A stretch of DNA of 29,779 bases from Candidatus Geothrix odensensis (GCA_016714685.1 JADKCH010000013.1:1-29779), one strand, 5' to 3'; positions 1-10,104 are shown, numbered from the stretch's first letter. Notes: generated by a model not told the origin, from the sequence alone. Numbers and translations: made by a program.

Positions 1-3000
1 GATCGTTGAGGGTTCCGGGCCCCAGGGGCCGGGATGGGCAGGGCACTGTAACTGGCAGGGGGGCGAGGCTGCGCAGGCGCCGGGCACCAGCAGGTGGCGG
101 GCGCAGGCGGCCACGCAGCGCCGGGCCGACCTGCCGCTCACCAGGCCCAGCGACACTGCAAAGAGCTGGTTGGGACGCAGGTGACCGGCCGGGCTTGCTT
201 CGCCCGCGGGACATCCCGCAGGGCGCCAGGGTGTCGGGGCAGCAGCCCAGGTCCTCCGCTCAGAAGGCACGAGGGCCTGACCTGGGCCTGGGCGGCGGGG
301 CCAGCCAGGACACGATGGGGTCGAGGCCGCCCGGTGCTGGAAGCAGGCGGATCCAGCGGGCCTGGATTTCGATGGGATAGCCCTCGCGAGGGGTGCCTCA
401 GGATAGTTGGTGTCCATCCATGTAAAGTGGGCGGGCTCCAGGGAGCAGGCCGGAGGCGGATCGACCCGGATGCCGCTGGGCGCCCGCCCGCAGATGCTCT
501 GGCGAGGGAGGCAGGACCGCGAGGAGGCTGCGCGTTCCGGCCTGGGCTTCGAAGAAGGCCGGACCCAGATGGCTGGCGCCTTCTTCGCAGGCCACCCCGA
601 GCCAGAGGGCGCATCCGGTGTCGCGGTTCCGTGGGTCGGCGCCGAGCATGTTGGGCGAGAGTGTCGGCCTTCCTCCAGGGGGGCGAAGGTGCAGGATCGC
701 CCGTGACTTCGTCCGTGACCGCTGCCAGGAGGCCCCGGCAGGCGATGAGCGTGCCCCGCCTAGTCCAGGAACCAGGGGTGGCCCGCGATGACGGTGGGCG
801 CCGCGGCGCGACGGGCCAGGAAGGCCGCAGCCGCCAGTGGGAGCTCGGCCCAAGCTGCCCTGGGTTTCAGGCCGGGCGCGACCTCAGGGCTTACTCGGGT
901 CGAGGGCTGACCGAGCCGGGCCGATTCCGTCGGGCACGGACCAGCGGAAACCAGCAGCTGGGCGGGTACTGCGGGGCAGGGCAGGTCCGAACCAGCCGGG
1001 GCTCCAGGCATCGCCACGAGTCCGGCAGCCGCGGGTGCCCTCCATGGATGGCGGATGCCCCGGCAGGCCCCTCAGGCTGCGGGTGGTAGGTCCGGCCTCC
1101 ACCCAGGCCTCCAGGTGGCGATCCGGGGCCGGCTCGAAGCGGAAGCCCGGGTGGTCTGGGAGCGCCTTCGTGTGTGTCAGGAAGTGATTTTCGGTGGCGG
1201 CATCGAGGCGGGTCTCGCCGTGGAAGGAACGATCCTCCAGATCGAGCCGCACGGTGATGCGGACGGAAAGGCCAACGGGCAGGTCAGTGTCCGCCCGCTT
1301 GGCCAGGACGTGGCGGTCGGAGGGCCGAGGGGTGCAGGTTCGCCCCAGCAGGCAGTCATTGCTGGAGGCGATGGCGCCAAGATCCGCGTGCAGCCGGGCC
1401 ATGCCACCGCGGCCATTGGTGAGCAGGGCCAGGCCCTCGCGCACCAGGGCGCGGTGCTGGCACCTCGGCAGTGAGGCAGCAGGTCAGCCTGGAGGCCTTC
1501 TCCGTCCCTGCGACATGGCGGCGCACGATGAGCGTGGCAGTGCCCTTGCGCGGGGCTGGCCGGGATCGCCGCGATGAAGCCCCGTGAACGGGCCACGCCC
1601 GCAGGTGCAGATCCGGTGCATCCACGGACTGGAGGTGGCGCCAAAGGGGTCGGATGATTGCAGCAACAGCCAGTGTCGTGGCGCCACCAGGCTCACCCGC
1701 CGCACATCCTCGACCCGCCAGACCGTGACCTGCGGGAAGGCCTGGGCCGCGAGGGCGGCGTCGAGGGCCGCCAGCAGGTCCTGCCGCAGAAGGCGTGCAT
1801 CCAGGTAGGGCAGAGCGGCGAGGAAGGCCCCCGGGTCCGAGGCCACCCGCTCGGCCAGATCCCGCCAGGGCGCGGAGCCAAGGGCCTCGGCCGGGTGAAC
1901 CGCCGCCAGGGCCTGGAGGCCCCAGGCCGCCTGGGCCCGGGCCTGGCGGTAGGCGTCACCGGCCAGGCCCTGCGGCGAGGCAAGGGCGGCCAGGCAGTAG
2001 CAGGCGCCGGGCGGCAGGCTCAGCTCCCGGTCCCCGCCGGGCAGAAGGCGGGCGGTGGGGGCTGGCTGGCCCAGCAGGTCGAGGCCAGCCTCCCCGAGGA
2101 GGGCCCAGTCCGTGGCGCTCACGACGCAGGCCTGGGAGCGCTCCATGTCCAGGTTGACCAGCACCAGGACCGAATCGAGGCCCTCGGCGGAGCGCCGCAG
2201 CAGCGCCAGCACCGAGGCGTCATCGGCACTGAGGCGCCGGATGTCGGCACCGTCGAAGAAGCAGGGATGCTGGGCCAGCAGGCGGTTGAGGGCAGCGAGC
2301 TCCTCCACCAGGTTCGGCTCCGCGCCCCAGGCCAGGTCCCGGGCCTCGTGCACATCCACCTTCTCCGTGGCCAGCCATTCCACGCCCGCGGTGAAGCCGA
2401 AGGCCCCGTTTTGCGTGGCCAGGGCGCAGAGGCGGTTGCGCTGGCGCGACCAGGCGGCGCCGTGACCCGCCAGGCGGAGGTTGTCGTGGGTCTCGCTGTA
2501 GTGGACCAGCAATCCCGTCCGCTCGCCCTGGCGCAGGCAGTGGTCCAGGTAGTGGGCCACCTCGATGGGATGGTGGTTCTGGAACAGCTCCGAGTAGGCC
2601 CACTGCATGCCGCCTCGGGTGAGGAGGGCCTCGGTGGCCTCCCAGCCGCCGCCCAGGCCTTCCAGCAGGAAGACGGTCTCCGGGTAGGCCTGGTGGACCT
2701 TGGCGGTGATGTACTGCCAGGCGGGCAGCGGCACCATGTACCCGGCATCGCAGCGGAAGCCGTCCACGCCGCGCCCGCACCAGACCAGCAGGGCCTGGGC
2801 CACCACGTCCCACAGGGCCGGGCTGCGGTTGGTCCAGCTCCACCAGGTCCTCCCAGGTGGTGCCCCAGGCGCCGGGCTGTGGAAGGTGCCGTCGGCGTTG
2901 CGCCGGAACCAGCCCGGCTTGTTCTCCAGCAGGCGGGAGCCCCAGCCCGTGTGGTTCACGAGGATGTCGAGGGAGCACCTGCCCGCCCCGCCGGTGGACG

Positions 3001-3724
3001 GCCTCGGTCAGCTCCCGGAACTGCTCCTCGGCGGTGGTGCGGCGGTCAAAGTCCACCAGGGCGGGGTCGATGGCCGGAGGTCCAGCTGGGCGTAGGGGCT
3101 GCCGAAGCGGCCCATGCGGGCGTAGGTGGTGGGTACAGGCCCCACGGGCAGCAGGTGCAGGGATGCGGCTGCCCAGGCGCTCGAAGATGTGGGGCACGGC
3201 TGCCGTGAGGTCGCGCAGGCGGCCCGAGGGGGGGGGATGACGGCATAGCCCGCTTCATCCAATGTCTGGTGGCCCCGGTGAGCCCGGCACCTGGCGGGCC
3301 GCAGCCCCGCCGAACATGCGCGGGAAGGCGCAGTAGATGGTGTTGGCGGTGCGCAGGCGGTCGGGGTGGATCGAGAGGCTGGCATCCTCGCCCTGGGCCA
3401 GTGCTGGAAACCCTCCGTCCACGCAGTGAGGCCTTGGCGCGGGAAGCAGCCGGGCTCGGTGAGGCCAAGTCCAGGACCCAGCCGCTCTCTGTCTCACCCA
3501 AGGGAATGTCGCGCCAGGAGGGAGCCGCCCGGATCGCGGTCGCCCTCCCCGAGCAGGGCCACCATCTCGGCCCGCATGGCGTCGCCCCGGGTGAGGTTGG
3601 TGCGCAGGAAGGCCCGCCAACCGGCGGAACCGGGGGCCGGGTGCGCGAGTCCGAACGCCACGCGGTCCCCCACGAAGCGGAGCAGCTGGGAGCCCGGAGG
3701 CGGGGTCATGGCAGGGAGGGACAT
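1..3724 (-). CDS. AGL-type glycogen debranching enzyme (4-alpha-glucanotransferase + amylo-alpha-1,6-glucosidase), frame broken, 3' end outside window
   Basis: Reconstructed from fragments in all three minus frames. The N-terminal half is a GH13-like glucanotransferase: GRFGSPYAQLD near 3085-3115, NHTGWGS near 2950, the nucleophile segment GVDGFRCDAGY near 2740-2770, the acid/base segment FLLEGLGG near 2660 and the third acid in ETHDNLRLAGH near 2470. The C-terminal half is the GH133 amylo-1,6-glucosidase: TNGRGGMARL near 1410, SNDCLLG near 1350, DRHVLAKR near 1300, TVIAGHPWFLD then GRDTLIACRG near 735-785, PNMLGADPRNRDT near 620-650 and LRPNQLFAVSLG near 150-180. Such enzymes trim glycogen branch points in the cytoplasm. 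The ATG at 3724 (MSLPAM) has GGAG five bases upstream. I count at least eight frame breaks, one inside the WFLDWGRDT motif. The gene follows ftsZ by 36 bases. Family assignment is strong; whether it is functional cannot be told here. Confidence 0.8.
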
Positions 3725-3760
3725 GGGGGCTCCAGCCACCGGGCACGCGGAGCGGGGGGC

Positions 3761-5018
3761 TCAGTCGCCGAGCAGCTGGCCCTGCCGCATGCGCATGATG
3801 GCGGGGATGTGGAGGTCATCAGCGCCCGGCACTTCGCCGCTGGGAGTGGGGGCCTGGGGCCGCAGGCGGGTGGGCGTGGGCCCCTGCAGTTCGCCGGCGG
3901 GCACTTCCCCGTAGACACGGCCGCTCACCACGTTGGGAGGTAGGGGCTGGGACTGGGCGACCTGGGCTGACGCGTAGGCCATGGACCCGCTGTCCGGGGC
4001 GGCGCCCAGGTGCAGGCTGATGCGGCGCTCCTCCTCGAGACGGTCCTCCTGGTCGAAGCCGCTGGCAAGGATGGTGACCACCACGCGGTCCTCCATGCCT
4101 TCCCTTCCACCATGCAGACCCTTGATGTCGGGCCGGCCCTTAGTAATGATCCTGGAGATAGTTGATGGCCGTTTCGATGGCCGAGGCCTCCATGATTTCC
4201 CAGTCGGCGGAGATGGACACCATGACGTTGGCGGCGGCGCCGCCTGGGCGCGCTCCAGCAGGGGACAGGCCAGGGCCTTCTTCACGGCGTCCATGACGGC
4301 CTCCTCGCCGCGGCCCGTGCCGGTCCCGATGAGGGCTTCGCCACCGTTGCGGAGGACGGCTTCGACGTCAGCGAAATCACCGTTGATGATGCCGGGCTTG
4401 AGGATGAGATCCGCGATGCCCCGCACGCCCTGGATGAGCACACCGTCGGCCACGCGAAAGGCCTCCTTCATGGTGACGCGGGCATCGCAGACGTTCTTCA
4501 GCCGCTCGTTGCTGACCACGATGACGGTGTCGGCCGTGTCGCGCAGGTTGGCGAGGCCAGCGAGGGCCAGGTCCCCTTCTTGCGGCCTTCATAGGCGAAG
4601 GGCGTGATGACGACAGCCACCGTGAGGGCGCCCAGTTCCCGGCCATAGTTGGCCAGCACCGGCGCCGCGCCGGTGCCAGTGCCGCCGCCCATGCCCGCGG
4701 TGATGAAGATCATGTCGGCCCCCTGCAGGGCGGCGAGCACCTCTTCACGGCTCTCTTCGGCGGCCGTGGCGCCCCGCTCGGCATTGCCCCCCGCACCCAG
4801 GCCGCGGCTGCTCTGGGGCCCCAGGGGCAGCTTCAGGTGGGCCTTGCTCTGGGCAAGGCTCTGCTGGTCGGTGTTCATGGCGATGAACTGCACGCCGGTG
4901 ACGCCGCTGTCGATCATGCGGTTGATGGCGTTGCAGCCCGCGCCGCCCACGCCCAGCACCTTAATGTTGGCGCCTGGAAGGGTGTGGGGGGCAGGGGAGA
5001 AAGGGGGGTCTCAGACAT
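3761..5018 (-). CDS. ftsZ: Cell division GTPase FtsZ (frame broken, probably by sequence errors)
   Basis: FtsZ polymerises into the Z ring at midcell and hydrolyses GTP. Visible: the first GTP-binding loop VLGVGGAGCNAIN, the tubulin signature GGGTGTG inside AGMGGGTGTGAAPVLA, NERLKNV and the T7-loop region GVRGIADLILKPGIINGDFADV, and a C-terminal peptide related to the FtsA/ZipA-binding tail (HIPAIMRMRQ). The start is the ATG at 5018 (MSETPLSP), which lies 22 bases after the ftsA stop. Reading the whole protein of about 419 residues needs frame changes near 4965 (one G missing), 4573 (one G missing in a G run), about 4235 and about 4140. Because the flanking blocks match FtsZ on both sides of each break, errors are more likely than a pseudogene. 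It is probably co-transcribed with ftsA. Confidence 0.93.
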
Positions 5019-5040
5019 CAGGCTCCCGGAGGGGTCGTCA

Positions 5041-6256
5041 CTAGAACAGCTTCTTGAAGCGGCCGAGGAAACCATCACCCCGGTCGGTCTTGCCGCGCAC
5101 TTCACTCATGTCGCGCGACAGGGCCTTCACGGCGCCGAGCGTTGACGAAGAAAGGTTGCCCGTGGCCTGGGGCAGGCCGGCCACACCCTGGATGCGGCCC
5201 AGCACCACGCGGGGCCGGCCCAACAGAGTCTGGGCGAGGATGGGCAGGTGGGTGAGCAGGGCCCCGCCGCCCACCAGGTGCACGCCGCCGTGGATCTCGT
5301 GCATGAGGCCCGTGCGGCCCATCTCGGCCAGCACATGGTTCAGCAGTTCCGCGGCGCGGGCCTGCAGCACCTCGGCGATCTCGCGGCGGGAGACGAGGCG
5401 GCCCTCCTCCTCGAGCTCGACGGATTCCTCTGCCGGGACATGGCTGGGCAGCACGGTGCCGAACCGCATCTTGATCGCGCGCTCGAGGCGGCGATGCCGC
5501 CCAGGTGCTTGGTGATCTCCAGGTCGCGGGTGAAGTGGGCCCCGCCGATGGGGATCACGGCAGAGTGGAACAGCGTGCCGTGGAGGAAGATGCCCAGGTG
5601 GGTGAGCTGCTCGCCGATGTCCACGACCACGGCGCCGTTCTCCCCGGTCCTCACGGCTCAGCACGGCCTCGGCGCTGGCCAGGGGGCGAATACATCAGCC
5701 CGAGAGCCATGCAGCCCGGCATTCTTCAGGGCCAGCTGGATGTTCATGATCACGGGGCTGGGCGCCACGACGATGCGGACTTCGGCTTCCAGGGTCTCGC
5801 CGAACATGCCGACGGGATTGCGGATGTCCCGCTGGCCCTTGATGTGGAAGATCTGCGGGATGCGGTGGAGGACCAGTTCCTCCTTGGCCAGCTTGCAGCT
5901 GTTGGTGGCCTGTTCCAGCACGCGGTCCCGGTCGCCGGCGGTGATGATCTTGTCGCCGCTGGAGATGGTGATGGAATCCCGGAGGTTCTCGCCCTTGAAC
6001 TGGATGCCGTCCACGGCCACGCGGATGCCGTCCACCCGGGTCTGACCCGCCGTGTTCATGGCCTCCTCGACGGCCCGCACGATGGCGCGGGTGCTGAGCT
6101 CCATGTCCGTGATCTGGCCCTGGGTCATGCCGCCCTGGGCGAGGCCTGGCCCGTCCCGGTCACGTTGAGGGGTGCCGTTTTCCTCCTGGACGGCGACCAC
6201 CGCCACCACTTTGCTTGCACCCCAGGTCGAGTCCGAGGTGGCGCGCGCTGCTGCAT
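5041..6256 (-). CDS. ftsA: Cell division protein FtsA, actin-like Z-ring tether (frame broken)
   Basis: FtsA is an actin-fold ATPase that anchors FtsZ to the membrane. Visible blocks in order: LGLDLG then ASKVVAVVAV (phosphate 1), AVDGIQFKGEN, VAPSPVIMNIQLALKNAGL, ASAEAVLSREDR, GAVVVDIGEQLTHLGIF (phosphate 2), EITKHLGGI, EIHGGVHLVGGGALL (adenosine motif) and a C-terminal amphipathic tail GFLGRFKKLF that fits the membrane-targeting helix. The ATG at 6256 is chosen because GGAAAAGGA lies just upstream; FtsA length then comes to about 405 residues, normal for the family. Frame breaks occur near 6218 (extra G in a G run), 5660-5690 and 5490. They separate conserved blocks without losing any, so they look like sequence errors. 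ftsZ follows 22 bases downstream. Confidence 0.92.
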
Positions 6257-6273
6257 GAAGATCCTTTTCCTTG

Positions 6274-6290
6274 CTCTAGGTTTATACCAG
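6274..6290 (-). promoter_or_regulatory. Extended -10 promoter for ftsA-ftsZ
   Basis: In the 93-base space between ftsQ and ftsA the minus strand reads TGGTATAAA (6281-6289), a TGn extended -10 with TATAAA at 6281-6286. No good -35 is seen at 16-18 bases, as expected for extended -10 promoters. The transcript would start near 6274, giving a leader of about 18 bases that carries the ftsA ribosome binding site GGAAAAGGA. This AT-rich patch stands out in very GC-rich DNA. Confidence 0.5.
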
Positions 6291-6349
6291 TTCCGCCCGC
6301 GAAATCGAGGATTCATGGCGGGAAAAACTCGGAATACTCCTGACGGTGT

Positions 6350-7138
6350 TCAGCGCCGCGGCTTTGCCGGGGCCGGTTCGACTTCGGGTTCGCCCACGGC
6401 GACCTCATCGTCCCAGCGCAGGTCGATGTACCTCAGCTGGGCGAGATCCGGCCGCTGCGAGAGGCGGTCCACGAAGAGACCTTGGAAATTGGGAACGTTT
6501 TTCGTGACATCCTTGCGGGAAAGGTAGATTGGAGCCGGCAATCCCTCGATGTAGGCCACAGGCCCCTTCGGACTGTCCCGAAGCTCCGTGATCCGCTCAT
6601 AAAAACCCTGCTGTTTTTCCCGGAGTGTTCGAGCAGCACTCACGAGGCGGGCCAGTCCTTGATCTGTCTGACTGGTGGGGTCCACGACCACTGGAATGGG
6701 ATTTAGGTTGGCCTGATTGACCCGATCCAGCAGGACGCCGTCATCCGAGACCAGAAACACGCCGTTGGCGCGGACCAACCAAAGGACGGGGCGCCGCTCC
6801 TCGATGGCCAGGCTGAGGCGGTCCGGTGGGTCCTTGCGGATCTGCAGGCCCCGCACCCAGCGCTTGGCCTCGATGCGCGCCCGCAGGTCCTCGGCATCCA
6901 CCCAGAACAGGGGCTTGCCCAGCACCAGCTGCTCGGCCAGCTTCTGAACTTCCGCCTGGCGCTCGCCCCGACAGCCGCTGACATTCACCTGCTCGATGAC
7001 GAGCTTCTGCAGGCCCAGGTAGCGGGTGCCCAGTTCCATGAGGCCCCAGCCCGCCAGCGCGATGACCACGAGGGTGATGCCCGCCCGCGCCCAGGGCATC
7101 CAGAGGCGCTTGGGGCGGGTGCGGGGGAGCATGGACAT
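6350..7138 (-). CDS. ftsQ: Cell division protein FtsQ
   Basis: FtsQ is a bitopic inner-membrane divisome protein that links early and late division proteins. The 262-residue product has a short basic N-terminus (RTRPKRLWMPWAR), one membrane segment at about residues 20-40, a POTRA-like domain beginning around KLVIEQVNVSG (about 45-115) with the usual ARIEAKRWVRGLQIRKDPPD and LSLAIEERRPV blocks, and the FtsQ/DivIB region with DGVLLDR and a C-terminal strand-rich part ending in a Pro/Ala tail. The reading frame is intact, unlike ftsA and ftsZ. It starts nine bases after the murB stop and is surely in the same transcript. A separate promoter for ftsA lies downstream. Confidence 0.92.
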   Translation of the reverse strand: MSMLPRTRPKRLWMPWARAGITLVVIALAGWGLMELGTRYLGLQKLVIEQVNVSGCRGERQAEVQKLAEQLVLGKPLFWVDAEDLRARIEAKRWVRGLQIRKDPPDRLSLAIEERRPVLWLVRANGVFLVSDDGVLLDRVNQANLNPIPVVVDPTSQTDQGLARLVSAARTLREKQQGFYERITELRDSPKGPVAYIEGLPAPIYLSRKDVTKNVPNFQGLFVDRLSQRPDLAQLRYIDLRWDDEVAVGEPEVEPAPAKPRR

Positions 7139-7147
7139 GGGGTCAGT

Positions 7148-8035
7148 CTACTCCCGCCAGATTTCCACTTCGGGTTCGAGCTGCACACCATGGACTTCGC
7201 GGACTCGGGTCTGGACCGTCTCCATCAGCTCGGCGAACTCCGCGGCGGTGGCCTTGCCGTGGTTCACGAGGAAGTTGCCATGCTCCGGGCTCACCTCGGC
7301 ATCGCCGAGGCGCAGGCCCTTGAGGTGGGCCTGGTCGATGAGTCGCCCCGCGCTCAGGCCCGGGGGATTCTTGAAGATGCAGCCGGCGTTGCGCTTCGAC
7401 AGGGGCTGGCTGGTGCCGCGCTTTTCGCGGTACTCGGCCACTTGGGCGCGGATGGCCGCAGGATCCCCCGCCACCAGGTTCGCCGTGGCCGACAGCACCA
7501 CGTGGCCGCCGGTCAGGAAACTCCAGCGGTAACTGAACTCGCCGGCCTCCGGGGCTTTTTCCACCAGGTCGCCCGCCGGTGTGAGGAAGCGGTAGCGAGC
7601 CAGCACCTCGACCCATTCGCGGCCATAGGCCCCGGCGTTCATGCGGATGGCGCCACCCAGGGAACCGGGGATGCCGCTGGCGAACTCAAGGCCCGACAGG
7701 CCCGCGGCGGCAGCGGCCTCGGCCAGGGCGATGTGGCCGTGACTGGCGGGAGCCGTGAGGCGGTCGCCCTCGCGCTGGACGTCCTTCGGCAGGGCCAGGC
7801 GCAGGACCGGCGTGGACACGTCACCCAGTACCACCAGGTTCGAGCCGCCTCCCAGTACCCGCCAGGGCAGGCCCTCCCGGGCGCAGGCGCGGACGAAGGC
7901 CTGCGCTTCGAGTTCGGTGGTCGGCTCGAAGAGCCAGCGGCACAAGCCTCCGACGCCCAGCGTGGTGAGCTTCGAGAAAGGCACATCCCGGCGGTGCGGG
8001 ACCTGCTGCAGGTCATCGGGCAGGGGGTGCGTCAT
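7148..8035 (-). CDS. murB: UDP-N-acetylenolpyruvoylglucosamine reductase MurB
   Basis: MurB uses FAD and NADPH to reduce the enolpyruvyl ether of UDP-GlcNAc to UDP-MurNAc in the cytoplasmic stage of peptidoglycan synthesis. The 295-residue protein has the FAD-binding loop LGGGSN (residues 61-66), SGIPGSLGGAIRMNAGAYG (about 120-138), the proton-donor segment NAGCIFKNP in which Cys219 takes the place of the serine of the E. coli enzyme (cysteine is common in type II MurB), and the catalytic glutamate in LEPEV (E289). The SYRWS stretch (168-172) and total length fit the type II subgroup. The start ATG at 8035 overlaps the end of ogt by 23 bases. No murC is adjacent, unlike many dcw clusters. Confidence 0.95.
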   Translation of the reverse strand: MTHPLPDDLQQVPHRRDVPFSKLTTLGVGGLCRWLFEPTTELEAQAFVRACAREGLPWRVLGGGSNLVVLGDVSTPVLRLALPKDVQREGDRLTAPASHGHIALAEAAAAAGLSGLEFASGIPGSLGGAIRMNAGAYGREWVEVLARYRFLTPAGDLVEKAPEAGEFSYRWSFLTGGHVVLSATANLVAGDPAAIRAQVAEYREKRGTSQPLSKRNAGCIFKNPPGLSAGRLIDQAHLKGLRLGDAEVSPEHGNFLVNHGKATAAEFAELMETVQTRVREVHGVQLEPEVEIWRE

Positions 8036-8513
8036 CTAGACCAGTATGGGGCCGCTCCAGCTCCAACAGCCGTGCCTTGCGCTCGGGCGTGCCGAAGGCG
8101 CTCCAGCCGCCGGGGCCCTTGGCGGCCACCACGCGATGGCAGGGCACGAGAATGAGGATGGGGTTGGCCTTCACGGCCTGGCCCACGGCCCGCGCCGCGC
8201 CGGGGTGACCGCAGAGCAGGGCGACGTCGCCATAGCTGAGGGTCTGGCCGGGCCTGGTGGCCCGCAGCACCTCGGTGACCCGGCGCTGAAAAGGGGTCAG
8301 GCCTGACAGGTCCAGAGGGATGCGGCTCAGGTCCTGGGGCCGACCCGCCAGGTGGGCCATGAGCCGGCGCACCGCATCCTGGATCCAGGCGGGAGCGCTG
8401 GCGGACTCCCCTGAGTCGATCTGATCCGCGAATCGCAGGATGCGGATGCCCTCCGGAGTCCAGTCAAGCCGCAGGCGGCCCAGGGCGGTCACCACGGTCA
8501 GGACTTGGCTCAC
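8013..8513 (-). CDS. ogt: Methylated-DNA--protein-cysteine methyltransferase (Ogt/AdaB type)
   Basis: This suicide enzyme removes alkyl groups from O6-alkylguanine onto its own cysteine. The 166-residue protein has the helix-turn-helix region TPFQRRVTEVLRATRPGQT, SYGDVALLCGHPGAARAVG, the Asn-hinge region KANPIL and the active-site motif VPCHRVV with Cys125, followed by GWSAFGTPERKARLLELE. The start is a GTG at 8513: it overlaps the stop of the upstream oxidoreductase as GTGA, a translational-coupling arrangement. Its 3' end overlaps murB by 23 bases. Placement of a DNA repair gene inside a cell-wall/division run is unusual, but the overlaps argue for co-expression. Confidence 0.93.
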   Translation of the reverse strand: MSQVLTVVTALGRLRLDWTPEGIRILRFADQIDSGESASAPAWIQDAVRRLMAHLAGRPQDLSRIPLDLSGLTPFQRRVTEVLRATRPGQTLSYGDVALLCGHPGAARAVGQAVKANPILILVPCHRVVAAKGPGGWSAFGTPERKARLLELERPHTGLDDAPPAR

Positions 8514-10104
8514 GTCGAGGCTGCCACTTGGGCTTTGGGTGGAATGAACGTCATGGCCCGCTCCGCGAGGGCGGCGATGGTGAGGGACGGGTTCACACCG
8601 GGGTTGGCCGAGATGGCGGCGCCGTCGATGACGAGGAGGCCCTCGTAGCCGAACAGGCGGTGCCGGTGGTCGATGGCCCCGGTCTCGGGGGAGTCACCCA
8701 TGGGCGCCCCGCCCAGGATGTGGGCCGTGGTGGGGATGCCCAGCAGGGTCTCCGTGAGCAGGCTGGTGGGGTAGCCATCCAGGTGCCGGGCGACGCGCTC
8801 GGAGAGGTCCGTGGCCTCGGGCGCCCAGGCCTTGGCCGGGGGCCCATCGCCGGGTTCGGTCACGGCCCCGCGCAGGAAGCCCGTGCGGAGCCCCGGCCCA
8901 GGCGCATCTTGATGTGGCCGTCCACGGTGCGCATGTAGAGCAGGATCATGGTGAACTTCGCCCAGTCGGACACGAGGTAGGTGCGCAGGGTCCGGAGCGG
9001 CTGGCGGAGCACCAGGCCGAAGGCGTTGGCGAAGCGCTGGAAGAGCGTGTCGCCGGGGGCCATGGGCAGCATCAGCGTGCGGAAGAAGCCCGCGCCTGCC
9101 GAATAGCGCACGGGTTCCAGGTGGGAGTGCTCATCCGTGTGCAGGATCGAGCCGATGGCGATGCCCTTGGACAGGTCCTGGTCACGCCGCTGGGTGACGA
9201 TGCCGATGAGCACCTCGGAGTTGGTGCGCACGAAGTCGCCGATCCGGTTGGATAGGTTGGGCAGGCCCGCAGGCGCCTCCTTCAGCTTCAGGAGCAGGGG
9301 CACACTGCCCAGCACGCCGCCCGCGAAAATCACGTTCCGGGCCCGATAGGTCTGTTTCCGGTTCAGGGACGGGAGCGCCCAGGTGCCCTGGCGGGCCTCC
9401 ACCTCGTAGCCGCCCTCCAGCGGCTTCACCCAGGTGACCTCGGTGTCGGCCTCGATTTTCAGTCCGAGCTTTTCGGCCAGGTAGAGGTAGTTGCGGTCCA
9501 GGGTGTTCTTGGCGCCGTGGTTGCAGCCCAGCATGCAGCCCCCGCAGAGGGTGCAGCCCGTGCGGTCCGGGCCCAGGCCGTTGAAGAAGGGATCCCGCAC
9601 CGTCTCGCCGGACTTGCCGAAATAGACTGCGACGTTCGTGTGCTCGAAGGTGGACCCGCGGCCGATCTCCTGGCCTACGGCCTTCAGCACCTCGTCTGGG
9701 TGGGTCAGGGCGGGATTCCGGGTTGCCCCAAGCATGCGCAGCACCTGCTGGTAGGGAGCCGCCAGTTCAGCCTTCCAACTCGCCAGGTGCGCCCAGGAGG
9801 GAGCCTCGAAGAAGGGATCCTTGGGCACGGGCAGCGTGTTGGCGTAGACCAGGGAACCGCCCCCCACGCCCACCCCCGATAGGGCCGTCACATGGCCCAG
9901 GAAGGTCATCTTGAAGAGGCCCCGGAAACCCACCTGGGGCAGCCAGAAGAAGCGCTTCAGGTTCCAGTTCGTTTTGGGGAAGTCACCGGCCTGCAAGCGC
10001 CGACCCTTCTCCAGCACCAGCACCTTGTAGCCCTTCTCCACCAGCCGCAGGGCGCTGACGCTGCCACCGAACCCCGACCCGATGATGATGTAGTCCCACT
10101 CCAC
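8510..10104 (-). CDS. GMC-family FAD oxidoreductase, cholesterol-oxidase-like (one frame break)
   Basis: A flavin oxidoreductase of the glucose-methanol-choline superfamily, substrate unknown. The N-terminal Rossmann motif GSGFGGS (G9, G11, G14) binds ADP of FAD; GVGVGGGSLVYAN (about 77-89) is the second GMC signature. C184, C187, C190 and C194 form a CxxCxxCxxxC motif in CTLCGGCMLGC. The C-terminal part has the HILGGAPMG histidine block and NPGVNPSLTIAAL, where the paired catalytic His/Asn of GMC enzymes lie. A single frame break near 8865-8895 separates the first 405 or so residues from the last 117; both sides are needed, giving about 531 residues. The GTG start has AGGAG five bases upstream. 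It appears to be the first gene of the ogt-murB-ftsQ run and is divergent from ruvX across 41 bases. Confidence 0.85.

Noticed and set aside
1658..3208. 516-residue plus-strand frame opposite the debranching enzyme
   Set aside because: The minus strand carries conserved catalytic blocks; the plus frame has none.
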